Below, one piece after another: positions 37,085-47,692 of a stretch of DNA of 64,000 bases. Every line of letters starts with the position of its first letter. Position 1 is the first letter of the stretch. The position numbers were made by a program, and so were the translations under genes. The stretch spans positions 10,155,501-10,219,500 of the forward strand of contig NW_026262690.1 of assembly GCF_021869535.1 (NCBI RefSeq), in the 5' to 3' direction. This stretch comes from Mytilus californianus (Eukaryota > Mollusca > Bivalvia > Mytilida > Mytilidae). The notes beneath the pieces were generated by a model, which worked only from the letters and a program-made list of their open reading frames with translations, was not told where the DNA came from and made no database searches.

Positions 37085-37660
37085 TATACCGAGCGTAAGC
37101 GAAATGCCTGTACCAAAACAGGAATTTGACAGTTGTTTTCCATTCGTTTGATGTGTATGTTATACTATTGTTTCAGAAAAGGGAGAAGGTTTGGTACCAT
37201 TAAAACGTTTAATCCCGCTGCAAATGTTTGCACCTGTCCTAAGTCAGGAATCTGATTACAGTAGTTGTCGTCTGTTTATGTAGTTCATACGTGTTTCTCG
37301 TTTTTCGTTTTTATATAGATTAGACCGTTGGTGTTTCCGTTTGAATGGTTTTACACTAGTAATTTTTTGGGGCTCTTTATAGCTTGTTGTTCGGTGTGAG
37401 CCAATGCTCCGTGTTGAAGGCCGTACCTTGACCTTTAATGGTTTACTTTTATAAATTGTAACTTGGATGGAGAGTTGTCTCATTGGCACTCATACCACAT
37501 CTTCCTATATCTATGAACTTTTGATTTTGCCATTTGTTAAGGGTTAAGCTAAGTTAACACTATCTTGTTAAGACTTTCCGTTTTGAATTTTTCTTGCAGT
37601 TCGATATTTCTGTTGTTTTACTTTTGACCATCGAGCCTAATGACCTGCTACAGAAAGTCA
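37085..37660 (+). repeat. Dispersed mussel repeat complex with Penelope-like tail
   Basis: Composite of gagcgtaagcgaaatgcctg (37090), a tail fragment from tattgtttcagaaaaggg (37165) to cataccacatcttcctat (37510), and ttttgattttgccatttg / gactttccgttttgaatt (37520-37600). The middle piece matches 48525-48885 closely. Confidence 0.72.
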
Positions 37661-37687
37661 CATAACACACACCAAGGGTTCCCTGGT

Positions 37688-38877
37688 TTATATATTATAT
37701 TTTAAGGTCCCTACTATGTATTGGTTACCTAAACTACACAAAAAAACAGTAAAATATCGTTTCATCTCGGCCTCTAGTAAGTGTTCTACAACTAATCTTT
37801 CAGTGCTTTTAACTAGTACCTTAACTACTATCAAAGAACTTATCATTAACTGTTGTAATAAAATATATGAAAAAATAGTGGAATTAACTATTTTTGGAGT
37901 GTAAACAATTCTTTGGATGTTTTAGATAAATTACGTGCTTTTGATAGTCCTTTTGATTCTGTTGACAGTTTTGACTTTTCAACTCTTTACACTACACTTC
38001 CACACAATCTTATCAAAGAAAAGTTTTCCTATTTAATTAAACGGTCGTTTGGTAAATCTGAATGCAAATATATTTGCTGCAACTCATTTATAGCATTCTT
38101 CTCGAATGAGAAAGGTAAAAATGCTTGATATACTTACTGGAGGTGTGATGAGATGATTGAAGCTGTTAATTTTCTCCTTGATAATATTTATGTACGTTTC
38201 GGCAACAAAGTTTATCGTCAGGTTGTAGGTATTCCGATGGGCACTTATAGCGCCCCATTAATAGCAGACTTGTTTTTGTACTGTTATGAATCACAGTTTA
38301 TGACCAAACTCAGTAAAGACCCGTCATAATAACTGTCCTTTCCTAGATTTAGATATTTCAGTTTTACACGGGAAACTCCACACTAAAATTTACGACAAAA
38401 GGGACGATTTTTCGTTCCCTATTATTAATTTTCCTTTTTTGGATGGTGATGTTCCTTTGGCATCATCTTACGGTGTTTATATATCACAACTCGTTCGCTA
38501 TGCCCGTGTCTGTTGTGACGTTTTGCGATTTTGATGAACGTAATCTATGTATTACTGGTAGATTATTAAGTCAGGGATTTCGTTACCACAAATTACTTAA
38601 AACCTTTACTAAATTCTTCCATAGATATAAAGATTTGGTTTTGAAGTTTGGTTGTACCTGCAGAAAACTTATTTCAAACGGGATAGCACATCCTTATTTT
38701 TACGGAGATGTTGTTTACCTTGCCCGGAAATTTAGAAACGATCCTGGTAAACTTATCGATCCTTTAAATAAACTTATTCTAAAAGGTTACCAATTCAACA
38801 CTGTAATTAGATCTTTGAATATTGTTTTTATTGGTATTGATATTGATTTTGTTATCAGAAAATTAAAAGCAAACTAA
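37688..38877 (+). pseudogene. Penelope-like reverse transcriptase, broken
   Basis: Conceptual translation over several frames gives, in order: YWLPKLHKK (37719), a conserved FISASSKCST block, then after a frameshift near 37875 DSFDFSTLYTTLPHNLI. An in-frame TGA lies at 38126. It continues YRQVVGIPMGT (RT motif region) and ends at TAA 38327. A third frame gives CPFLDLDIS (from 38334) and GDVPLASSYGVY, and after another shift near 38525 the C-terminal part (38540-38877, e.g. GRLLSQGFRYHKLL). The YLDD-type catalytic segment that should sit between the GIPMG block and FLDLDIS is missing, deleted at about 38329/38331. So the enzyme is dead: at least two frameshifts, one internal stop and loss of the catalytic aspartates. 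The 5' part (before PKLHK) is also absent. I place it with Penelope-like elements from the PKLHK and GIPMG pattern; no GIY-YIG endonuclease is seen. Its 3' region continues to 39230 and resumes at 40988. Confidence 0.78.
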
Positions 38878-39230
38878 ATATTATTGTTATATACATATGC
38901 ACATTCATGGATCTACAATCTGTCGGTACCTGTATCTTGGCATTGCACAAGGTCATGTTTTTCTCTGACTGTTTATGACGTCTTTACACTAAATCCATTG
39001 GATGTTGGATGTGTAATGATTGCTAATTTAGTCTTAGATGCATGATTTTTTTTATTAGTTGTTATTGGCTTTGATCTAGCTGTCAGTAACTGCGAGTACT
39101 CTCAGATCTGTACTTAGTGTCTTTTTGTTGTTGGGATGTACAAGTACCCGGCCACGTCCACTCTGTGTTTTTGTTAGATGTATTTCTATTTGAATCCATC
39201 TGATGAGTTAAGCCTTTTTCAACTGATTTT
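38878..39230 (+). mobile_element. 3' region of the Penelope-like element, part 1
   Basis: Untranslated sequence after the RT stop, ending gatgagttaagcctttttc and aactgatttt. The same sequence with its continuation is found at 23838, which identifies 39230/40988 as one interrupted site. Confidence 0.72.
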
Positions 39231-40987
39231 TGTCTCGCCTTGACGGAGTCAAAAAGCGAGACATAGGTATGCTGTTTCCGGCGTCGGCGTCGGCGGCGAC
39301 GGCGGCGTCAACAATGTATTAGTTTGTGATTAGGTCTAGTTCATGGTGAACCACTAGTGGTAGGTCAATGATATTTGGTATGCAGTTGTATTAGCATTGG
39401 CACAACTCATTACCATGGAGATTATTTGGCCCTGCCCCCTCAGTCAAGGTCTATTGACTTTGAAACTTTGCTTCGTTTACATGTATTAGTTTGTGATTAG
39501 GTCAAGTTTATGGGGAACCACTAGTGGTAGGTCAATGATATTTAGTATGCAGTTGTATAAGCATTGGCATATCTCATTTCCATGGTGATTATTTGGCCCC
39601 GCTTCCTCATTCATGGTCTATTGACTTTGAAACTTTTGCTTATTTTTCATGTATTAGTTTGTGATTAGGTCAGTTTAAGGGGAACCGTTAGTGGTAGGTC
39701 AATGATAATTGGTATGCAGTTGTATAAGCATTAGCACATCTCATTTCTATGGAGAATATTTGGTCCTTACCATACCTGCCAACCTCTGAAACCTTCAAAG
39801 AGTGAGATCTCCCCCTCAGCTATGACATCTGAGGGGGAGATTTTGCGCGAACAATATTGTCAAGTTAAATATATGACCTGTTTATTTATTCATCTACAAA
39901 ACACCAATAAGAGTTAATAGATATACTTTATTTCTTCAATTCATGGTTATAATCTATACAAGGTGTGGTTTTTTTTTGCCTTTTTCAATACCTCTGAGTC
40001 TCATAACTCATAACATTCCATATTTTGATTTTGTTGTGAGACCCACACTAAGCATGCTTTCAAACGTCGTACAGACCACCAGAAGAAACCGAAAGGTTGA
40101 TTGAACATGATGTGCAAAATGAAGATTCATTGCCAAGTGTCAGTGAACTTGGTTGTAAAAATTTAAAATCTTTCATTCGGTCTGCTTGACATTTCGATTT
40201 GCAGTTATTTATTTCTTCTTTTTTACACTGCCGATTGATAAAGACCTCTATCTTGTTGGAGTTCACATAGCAAAAATGAATTTCGATTACTTATAAATAG
40301 AACATAAAAACTACTGACCAAAGTTTTCAAAAGATCGCCGATTGTTTATTTATTTCTATTGACAGTAATAAAAAAGCCTGAGAATTACGAACGCGGGTCA
40401 TTCCGGGTTAAAATATCCGAAAAAGGGAGATTTTATACTCCTGCGCGGGAGCGGACCGGCAAGTGGGAGATTTCCGGAATTTCGCCGTTTGAGCGGGAGT
40501 CTCCCGCTCAAAACGGGAGGGTTGGCAGGTATGCCTTACCCCTCAGTCATGGTCTATTGACTTTGAAACTTTTGCTTAGTTTACATGTATAAGTTTGTGA
40601 TTAGGTCAGTTTAAGATGAACTACCAATGTTAAGTCAATGATATTCGATGCATTTGCAAGTTTCATTTCCATGGAGATTATATAACCCCACCCCCAAATT
40701 ATGGTTCATTAACCTTAAAACTTTTACATAGTTTACAAGTTAATGTTTGTGTTTAGGTTTGTTTAAAGGGAACGACTTATGAAAAGTCAATGGTATTTGG
40801 TTTGCAGTTGTATTAGCATCGGTACATCTCATTTCCATGGAGATTGTTTAGCCTTGTACCTTCAGTCATGGTTCATTGACTTTGAATATTTGCATAACTT
40901 ACATGTTAAAGTATTGCTATTTTAATTTCAACATTTGCATTATCAAAATAACAAATTGGCGAGACGTATCTCTGTGTTAACAGTTTA
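39231..40987 (+). mobile_element. Helentron-like element, 'TGTCTCGCC' family, itself interrupted
   Basis: The 5' end is TGTCTCGCC with a second copy of the arm in the other sense (gcgagaca, 39258), a GC-rich cggcgtcggcg stretch, then tandem units of about 168 bp (tgtattagtttgtgattagg at 39314, 39482, 39650, then 40586 and a diverged unit near 40737). The 3' end is GGCGAGACG, a weak hairpin (CTGT-GTTA-ACAG) and TTTA at 40987. It sits between Ts inside the Penelope-like tail. The site before insertion (gattttTATAG type) is seen at 23866. Its third unit carries the 763-bp insertion described next. Removing that insertion restores a spacing of 167 bp, so the tandem units pre-date it. Confidence 0.75.
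39771..40533. mobile_element. 763-bp TIR transposon with 6-bp target duplication
   Basis: Terminal inverted repeats CATACCTGCCAACC and GGTTGGCAGGTATG, flanked by CCTTAC at 39765-39770 and 40534-40539. Subterminal hairpins lie at both ends. One is at 39807-39841 (13-bp stem ATCTCCCCCTCAG, 9-base loop); the other at 40488-40512 (12-bp stem TTTGAGCGGGAG, 1-base loop). Base composition near the right end is much richer in GC than its surroundings. The frames at 40060-40266 (minus) and 40359-40592 have no recognisable transposase, so it is non-autonomous. The superfamily is not assigned. Confidence 0.88.
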
Positions 40988-41380
40988 TTATAGTTCGTTC
41001 TTATGTTGTACCGTAACACCACTGTCCCAGGTTAGGGGGAGGGTTGGGATCCCGCTTACACGTTTAAGCCCGCCACATTCTGTTTGCATGTGCCTGTCCC
41101 AAGTCAGGAGCCTGTAATTCAGTGGTTGTCGTTTGTTGATGTGTTACATATTTGTTTTTCGTTCATTTTTTTGTACATAAATTATGCCGTTAGTTTTCTC
41201 GTTTGACTTGTTTTATATTTGTCATTTCGGGGCCTTATATAGCTGACTATGCGGTATGGGTTTTGCTCATTGTTGAAGGCCGTACGGTGACCTATAGTTG
41301 TTAATTTCTGTGTCATTTGGTCTCTTGTGAAGAGTTGTCTCGTTGGCAATCATACCACATCTTCTTCTTTATATATATAA
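40988..41380 (+). mobile_element. 3' region of the Penelope-like element, part 2 (tail)
   Basis: Resumes ttatagttcgttcttatg, then ccactgtcccaggttagg, cctgtcccaagtcaggagcc, gtacggtgacctatagttg, and ends cataccacatcttcttcttt with a TA-rich terminus. This tail is the source of the fragments scattered through the window at 23.4, 23.9, 24.0, 37.2, 46.9, 48.5, 55.7 and 55.9 kb. Confidence 0.78.
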
Positions 41381-42480
41381 ATATACTAAATAAATAAATG
41401 ATTTGGAAAATACGTTGAAGGTATAACAAGTCATGAGTTTTCCGAATGCAATTAGGTTCTATCCGGGCACTCTGGTTCAAAACCTTGGTTACATCCGGGT
41501 CTTTTGGTTCTGAACCTTGGTTTTTTCCGGGTTCTTTGGTTCGAAACCATGGTAACTGGTTTTCCTTTGTGGTGTCAGACATTTTCTATTGTGTAGTCAA
41601 AATTTTACGTGAACCTTTGTGATGTCCAGTAATGACGGCCAAATAGCGATAAGGGCTATCCAGTTTACCAGAAAGTTGAATGTGTTGTTCGCATTTTAAT
41701 TGCACAACTATTTGAAATTCTTTGAGGGGGGGATTTATCGGACATAACATTCATTTTAACCTGTTACTATAAAGGCTTACCTAAAAGTCTGATAACGCTT
41801 TGCTCATCTAGCAAGTCGGTTGATTTAATAGTTCATTTCATTAAATCTGAGGGTCGAAAATTTGTTATGATTCCACAGCTAATACAAACGCTGAAAAGGA
41901 CCCAAATCAGTTATTTAGGAACCAGAGCTACAGTATATATAATAGTAATAAGATGTGGTATTTTAGTCTAGACGCCTCTAATTAACCATCAATGTGACCT
42001 CCAAGACTGCCGACGGTCATATAACCCGATATAAACATAGATATAGTTATAAATAGATAGCGAACACGTGCAATTGGATTTTTCTTGGTCTCTTTGATTT
42101 CATATCGTAGGTTAAAAAAATATGTTAATCATCGTTTTTTCCTGTATAAGAATGAGTTTTTGTGGATCGAATCAGTCAACCAAATGGTTTACTTTTGTTT
42201 CACTTTCAATGTTGACATTCTTTTTCTTTTAATAGCTGAACACGCCTAGTTTATGCCGAATCCATCTCTAGCTACGGGGTTAAATTGAAGGTCACATAAA
42301 TACGGATTCAATGAGGTCGAATTATTCACTTGCAAGTGAATAATTAATCAGCGATGTTTCTTAGCTTATTTTGACAAAATTGAACCAAACTGGCTGCTAA
42401 AAGCGAATTATCATTTCACTATTTAACTTTCATTAAAGATTGAACAAAAAAAAGTCATATTTTAATTTTTTGTGATATCT
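41381..42480. other. Intergenic DNA with a 33-bp triple repeat and a 26-bp palindrome
   Basis: 41455-41560 holds three imperfect units of about 33 bp (tccgggtcttttggttctga). A perfect 26-bp palindrome lies at 42320-42345. No gene is recognised. Confidence 0.65.
42320..42345. repeat. Perfect 26-bp palindrome
   Basis: AATTATTCACTTG followed immediately by its reverse complement with no spacer. It may be the tip of a foldback element or a symmetric binding site; no flanking duplication is seen. Confidence 0.9.
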
Positions 42481-42536
42481 CATAGCTCATGCCCCTTTAA
42501 TATGGAACGCAATGACTGCCTTATGTTGATGATCAT

Positions 42537-42795
42537 CATTATATGCAGTGGTCACAGCATTATATGCTGTCTTGAAAGCATTATATGCAGTGGTCAAAAC
42601 ATTATATGCAGTGGTCACAACATTATATGCAGTGATCAAAACATTATATGCAGTCGTGACAACATTATATGCAGTTGTCGGAACATTATATGTAGTGCTT
42701 ACAACATTATATGAAGTCGTGGTAACATTATATGCAGTTGTTGGAACATTATATGCAGTGGTCACAACATTATATGCAGTGATCACAACATTATA
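42537..42795. repeat. 21-bp minisatellite (left copy)
   Basis: About twelve units of the type cattatatgcagtggtcaca, with variants at the gtggtc core. The phase gives long open frames on both strands (LYAVVTT-type and AYNVVTT-type heptads), which are not evidence of a gene. Confidence 0.92.
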
Positions 42796-42928
42796 CGTGT
42801 TTTGTTGGTGAAGGTGATGATCAGTGATAGTGATGATGATGATGATTGATGATAGTGATGGTGGTGGTTCAAATTCGGTAAACTTCGTATTAATTTTTTA
42901 TCGGAAATTGCAGAATCCAGTCATAATT

Positions 42929-43717
42929 AAGTCTCCCAAACGAAGTTTGGGAGACTTATTGTTTTTGCTCAGTTATTATTATTATTATTATTCTTCCTCT
43001 TCCTCTTCCGCCACTTTTAAATTTGAAATTGTCCGCACCCGTTCTCCAAAACCGATTGTCAGATTAACTTAGGGTTTCACAATATGTTAGACTAACATGT
43101 CTAGTGGTGCAATCAGGGTTTTGTTTGTTTATAAAGGGGTCTTTGAGGGGCGAACAGAAAGGAGGGTTTTACTATAGAACCCTATGGGATTTTATTTTTT
43201 AAAATTTTCAAATGATTATAAATTGAAAACCGTTTGTGATAGACACAATCTTTTTAATTGAAAATGTTCTAAATGATAAAGCACATTAAATGAAATACAG
43301 GGTTAGTCCCCAGGGGTCATCCCGACCCCCTGCCATTTGAGAAAGTTCTAATATCTTGTAAATGGTCGAGATCCCCACCCCTAAACCATATATATTCTGG
43401 TTTGTCATTATAAAGCAAATCAAATGAAATACAGGGTTAGTCCCCAGGGGTCACCCCACCCCCTACCATTTAAGAGAGTTCTTATATCTTGTAAGTGGTC
43501 AAGATCCCCACCCCTAAACCATATATATTCTGGTTTGTCATGCCAAGATGATTTGAATGATATACAGGGTTAGTCCCCAGGCATCACTAATGCATATAAC
43601 TTTACCAAAATAATTTTCACTAGACTTTGCCCAATGTCAGACGACACTGGGAATTACGAATTATGGGAGCTTCGTTTGGGAGACTTCGTAACAGCATCCT
43701 GTTACAATCATTTCTTG
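42929..43717 (+). mobile_element. Helentron-like element, 'AAGTCTCCC' family, with empty site
   Basis: The 5' end is a hairpin (AAGTCTCCCAAAC, then GTTTGGGAGACTT) followed by a TTA and TTCCTC simple repeat. The middle has about 2.5 units of roughly 134 bp (gaaatacagggttagtcccc at 43292 and 43426, decayed at 43559). The 3' end has ttcgtttgggagactt (43671), which is inverted relative to the 5' end, a perfect hairpin GTAACAG-CATC-CTGTTAC at 43688-43705, and 12 bases ending CTTG. It is flanked by TT on both sides. The opposite arm (49770-49790) has the uninterrupted sequence (reverse complement ccagtcataattgataatgc), which fixes both ends. It has no coding capacity. Confidence 0.85.
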
Positions 43718-44309
43718 TTGATAATGCCCCGCAAACAAAACGAAACAGTTATTGAAGTCATGTAATTAAGGCAATTCGATTGAAATCTTTATCAGAGAAA
43801 ATATAACACCTGCTATTGTCTGCAAATTGGACAGACATTATTTTATCCATTTAGGGGTAGTTCATTCCAAGGAAATGATGAAACTAAAAATTGAATGCAT
43901 TAATTATAATTCTATTTATCTTTAGAAATATGCACGGCATAGTGTAATTTAACAATAATGAATGATAATAATGAAACATTGAATGGCATTTGTATACTGT
44001 ATGTCTCGAGTTCATTTCATATTGAACAACCAAAAGCTATATGCCACTTAAAGTCTTTAGTCAATATTTAGTGCCATATTTCATATATATGTAAGACTCA
44101 GATCGACGTCCACCGGGAACCTATGATCGAGGTCCGTTCCTCAAATCATGTGGTGCCATGACTGTACACCAAAACTATTACTGGGAGTCTCCTCTTTTCG
44201 ATGTCTTATATGATTTGATCATTTGTATCCTCTTTGATCTTTTTTTTTATTTTCTCTGAAGTGACTGTTTTGTTTTCGTATAATGCTGTCCAAATATACA
44301 AATATTTTT

Positions 44310-45409
44310 ATGCCCCCGCCGTAGCGGAGGGGACATTAAGTTTTACCCTTGTCCGACTGTACGTCCGTACGTACGTACGTCCGCACGTACGTCCCAAAGT
44401 TGGTTTCCGTTCTCTAACTTTAGTTTGCCTCAACCAAATGCTATGAAACTTATACACAATGCTTATAACCACAAAACACAGATCAATATGAATTTTGGTG
44501 GCGTCACTTTAACCGTTCTAGAGTTATGCCCCTTTACAAATGGAAAAATTGTTGAATTTTTTGTTTCCGTTCTCCAACTTTAGTTTGCCTCAACCAAATG
44601 TTATGAAACTTATACACAATGCTTATAACCACAAAACACAGATCAATATGAATTTTGGTGGCGTCACTTTAACCGTTCTAGAGTTATGCCCCTTTACAAA
44701 TGGAAAAATTGTTGAATTTTTTGTTTCCGTTCTCCAACTTTGGTTTGCCTCAACCAAATGCTATGAAACTTATACACAATGCTTATAACCACAAAACACA
44801 GATCAATATGTATTTTGGTGACGTCACTTTAACCGTTCTAGAGCTATGCCCCTTTACAAATGGAAAAATTGTTGAATTTTTTGTTTCCGTTCTCCAACTT
44901 TAGTTTGCCTCAACCAAATGCTATCAAACTTATACACAATGCTTATTACCACAAAACACAGATCAATATGAATTTTGGTGGCGTCACTTTAACCGTTCTA
45001 GAGCTATGCCCCTTTACAAATGGAAAAAAATGCTGAATTTTTTGTTTTCGTTCTCTAACTTTTAAGTTAGTTTGCCTCAACCAAATGCTATGAAACTTAT
45101 ACACAATGCTTATTACCACAAAATATATACAGATCAAGTTTGAATTTTGGTGGTGTCCTTTTTATTGTTCTAGAGTTATGCCCCTAAACAAATGGAATAA
45201 TTGCTGAGTTTTTTCTTTCCGTTCTCTAACAAGGTTGCCTCAACCAAATTTTATGAAACTTATACACAATACTTATAACCACAAAAGTCAGATCAAGTAC
45301 AAATTTGGGTAGCATCACTTTTACTGTTCTTCAGCTATGTCCCTTTATAACTTTATATGATATGCAAGCGGGGGCATCATCTGTGTCCCATGGACACATT
45401 CCCCATTTA
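44310..45409 (+). mobile_element. Helentron-like element, 'TGCCCCC' family, copy A
   Basis: Starts ATGCCCCCGCCGTAGCGG after a T run. A gtacgtacgtccgcacgtac stretch follows, then tandem units of 160 bp (tttccgttctc at 44404, 44564, 44724, 44884, then more diverged). The 3' end has GCGGGGGCA (inverted to the 5' end), a perfect hairpin TGTGTCC-CAT-GGACACA at 45382-45398 and TTCCCCATTTA, followed by TT. The 160-bp unit length and the structure recall the pearl/BIV160-type elements known in bivalves. The frames within it are periodic artefacts. Confidence 0.8.
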
Positions 45410-46865
45410 TTTTTTAATATCCTATACATATCACAAGGGTTTATGTAAAGGAACAACAAAGTATAAAGCATCCCGTCGCAAAGAATGAACTAAAACACGT
45501 CGATCCACTCAATCTACGTACGATGTCTCATTCATATCATATTCATATGAATAAAGGAGATATGGATACGCGTTAATGAGGCAGCAACCTAACGACAAAG
45601 ACAACCGGACAACACTAGAGTCATACAGTCGGTAACAATAGACAGCTATCTATACAATATATAAAACTCTGAATTGAAATAAGGAAATTAAAAAGTAGGA
45701 CCAATTTACCAAGAATTTATTCCACGTCGGGGGCATTTTTAATGTCATTTTATCTTATTTCAATGATTAATATCACAACTCAATATGTTTATAATTTAAC
45801 CCCAAATAAACATCTTCAGATTACTCGGGACTGCAATTTAGATATATTATGACCCAGTATTTTTCAAGGAGAACCAAATATCTGTCAGAAGTAAACTATG
45901 TTCTCGCATTTTGGAAACAAATTAATTTATCTTATTTCAATGATTAACATCACATGTTGGTCAGCGATGTCATTCGAAATAGAATTTTAATAAAACATAC
46001 AAGATTTGCAATATTGTTTTAAAAAGGCATGGAACAGCAATTTTTAGTGCAAAATAACTATTTTATGAATGCAAATCTTTTTTAAGTATATAATTTGGAC
46101 TATGCAATATATAAAAATCCAATTCCGATTTTTACCTCGTGAGTGGAACATATGCAGGTGAAAGAAGCCCCACAGAAACAATCAAGATCTACCATCAAAA
46201 GTAAAGTTTCAAGATAACGAAACATATTCAGATATGAAATTTTCATGTTACAACTTCAGACAAGGATCCTAAGACAGGATAAGGAAAACATTTTGTTAGC
46301 AAAAATAACTGAAATCCCTAGACTATAGCAACAAGAAAAGCTTGTATGTGAGAAAAATTAGAACGCCAATAACAACAACGAGAAGAATTCACAGTAAAAC
46401 AATAGCTCTCCATTAAGAGACATAATAAGAAGTAGCGAGTTTTTTTTTTATTTTTTTTTTGTAGAGTATATATATAATTTTAAAACGCTAGCCTAGGGCC
46501 TGTGTGTTGAGGTGTCAAAATTTTTGTGCGGACCTTCATTAATATCAAAGAAGTGCGCAGTAACAAATATTATTCCTCTTTTACTTGTAGTTGATTTAAT
46601 CTGGACCTTAACACAAATTTTAATCAGAATCATTCATGCGTAAAATAAAGGTCGAGGCGACCAACTTTTTTTCAAGAAGTGCGATCTAAAAGATATCATT
46701 CCTCTATGACTTGTAGTTGATGAGCTTTTGTATTTTAATGCAAAACTTAGCCAGAATTAAATTAGGTAGAGGTGACCCAATTTTTTCATGGACATTCGTT
46801 ACTATTCAAGATGTGCGCACTAATAGTAAATCATTCCTCTTTCACTTCCGATCTTGACCTTAAAA
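45410..46865. other. Spacer of the second inverted duplication
   Basis: AT-rich, no recognised gene. 46530-46860 holds a loose repeat (tattcctcttttacttgtag type at about 46570, 46700 and 46830). Confidence 0.55.
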
Positions 46866-46879
46866 CGCAAAACTTAGGC

Positions 46880-47065
46880 CGTAAGTTTTCTCAATTGAAT
46901 TGTTTCATATTTTTCATGTCATATTTTTATAGCCTACTATACAGTATGGGTTTTCTCATTGTTGAAGGCCGTACGGTTGCATATAATTGCTTACATCCAC
47001 TTCATTTGAACTCGTGGATAGTTGTCTCATTGGCAATCATATCACATCTCCTTATTTTTATATCA
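46880..47065 (+). repeat. Penelope-like tail fragment
   Basis: Contains ttctcattgttgaaggccgt and ttgtctcattggcaatcata, ending near catctccttatttttata. The frame at 46772-47137 that runs through it is not a gene. Confidence 0.78.
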
Positions 47066-47569
47066 ACCGTGACAGACGGACAAACAAACGTAGTTAACGC
47101 AATATCCACTCCCAAACTCCGTTTTCCGAAGGGATGATAAAGAGAAGATAACTATAAATAAAAATGTTAAACTGAGTCTGAAAAAGGGTATATTTTCCTA
47201 ATAAAAGTTTATATTTTGATAAGAGCATCAACTATAACAAAAAAAGATGTTTATTTGAAGTTGTAAAATATGATCGATGATTTCATATATGATAATATAT
47301 CTCTTTGGTTTAGACTGCTGCTCGTATTTAGTAGACAAACTGCTTTACGTGCTAAAAAGCTTGCAAAAGTTGGATACAATTGATGTAAAGTTATATTAAA
47401 CACCTACAATGAAAGGCCTTAAACTGCATTTTTCATATCTGTTAGATACTAAATCATGTAAAAATGCATAATTCTGAAAATCAAAGCCAAATAATGGCTC
47501 TATCATGACATACATAAGCTGGCGATATATGGGACTTAGGTCTTATGGACAGCTGACTATTTTATTCAA
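47066..47569. other. Intergenic DNA
   Basis: AT-rich; nothing recognised. Confidence 0.5.
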
Positions 47570-47692
47570 AATGTATTTATGCCATTTAAACTGAATATCG
47601 ACTATAAAGTGGCACCTAGCAATAGTTCTTCAGTAGGAAATGAACTCGAGCCATATAGTATACAAACTGTCCTTTCATATTTCATTTTTATT

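Larger units (their letters stand above)
42485..44090 (+). repeat. Left arm of the second inverted duplication
   Basis: Apart from the insertion at 42929-43717, it matches the reverse complement of 47570-50180: the 21-bp minisatellite, the gatgatgatgat stretch, the ccagtcataatt and gataatgccccgc junction, aggcaattcgattgaaa, tggacagacattattttatc and ctcgagttcatttc. Divergence is moderate with many small indels. The inner limit near 44050-44090 is fuzzy. No gene lies in the arm; frames over the minisatellite (42472-42811) arise because 21 bp is seven codons. Confidence 0.85.

Noticed and set aside
41529-41539. tRNA gene suggested by ggttcgaaacc
   Set aside because: It is one of three 33-bp tandem units; no acceptor stem, D arm or A box can be drawn around it.
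42472-42811. Small secreted or repeat protein from the minisatellite frames
   Set aside because: 21-bp units give open frames on both strands, and the same occurs in the inverted copy (49840-50241). Heptads are a phase effect.
44234-45137. Repeat protein frames in the TGCCCCC element
   Set aside because: They follow the 160-bp tandem units and break or shift with the unit; no domain.
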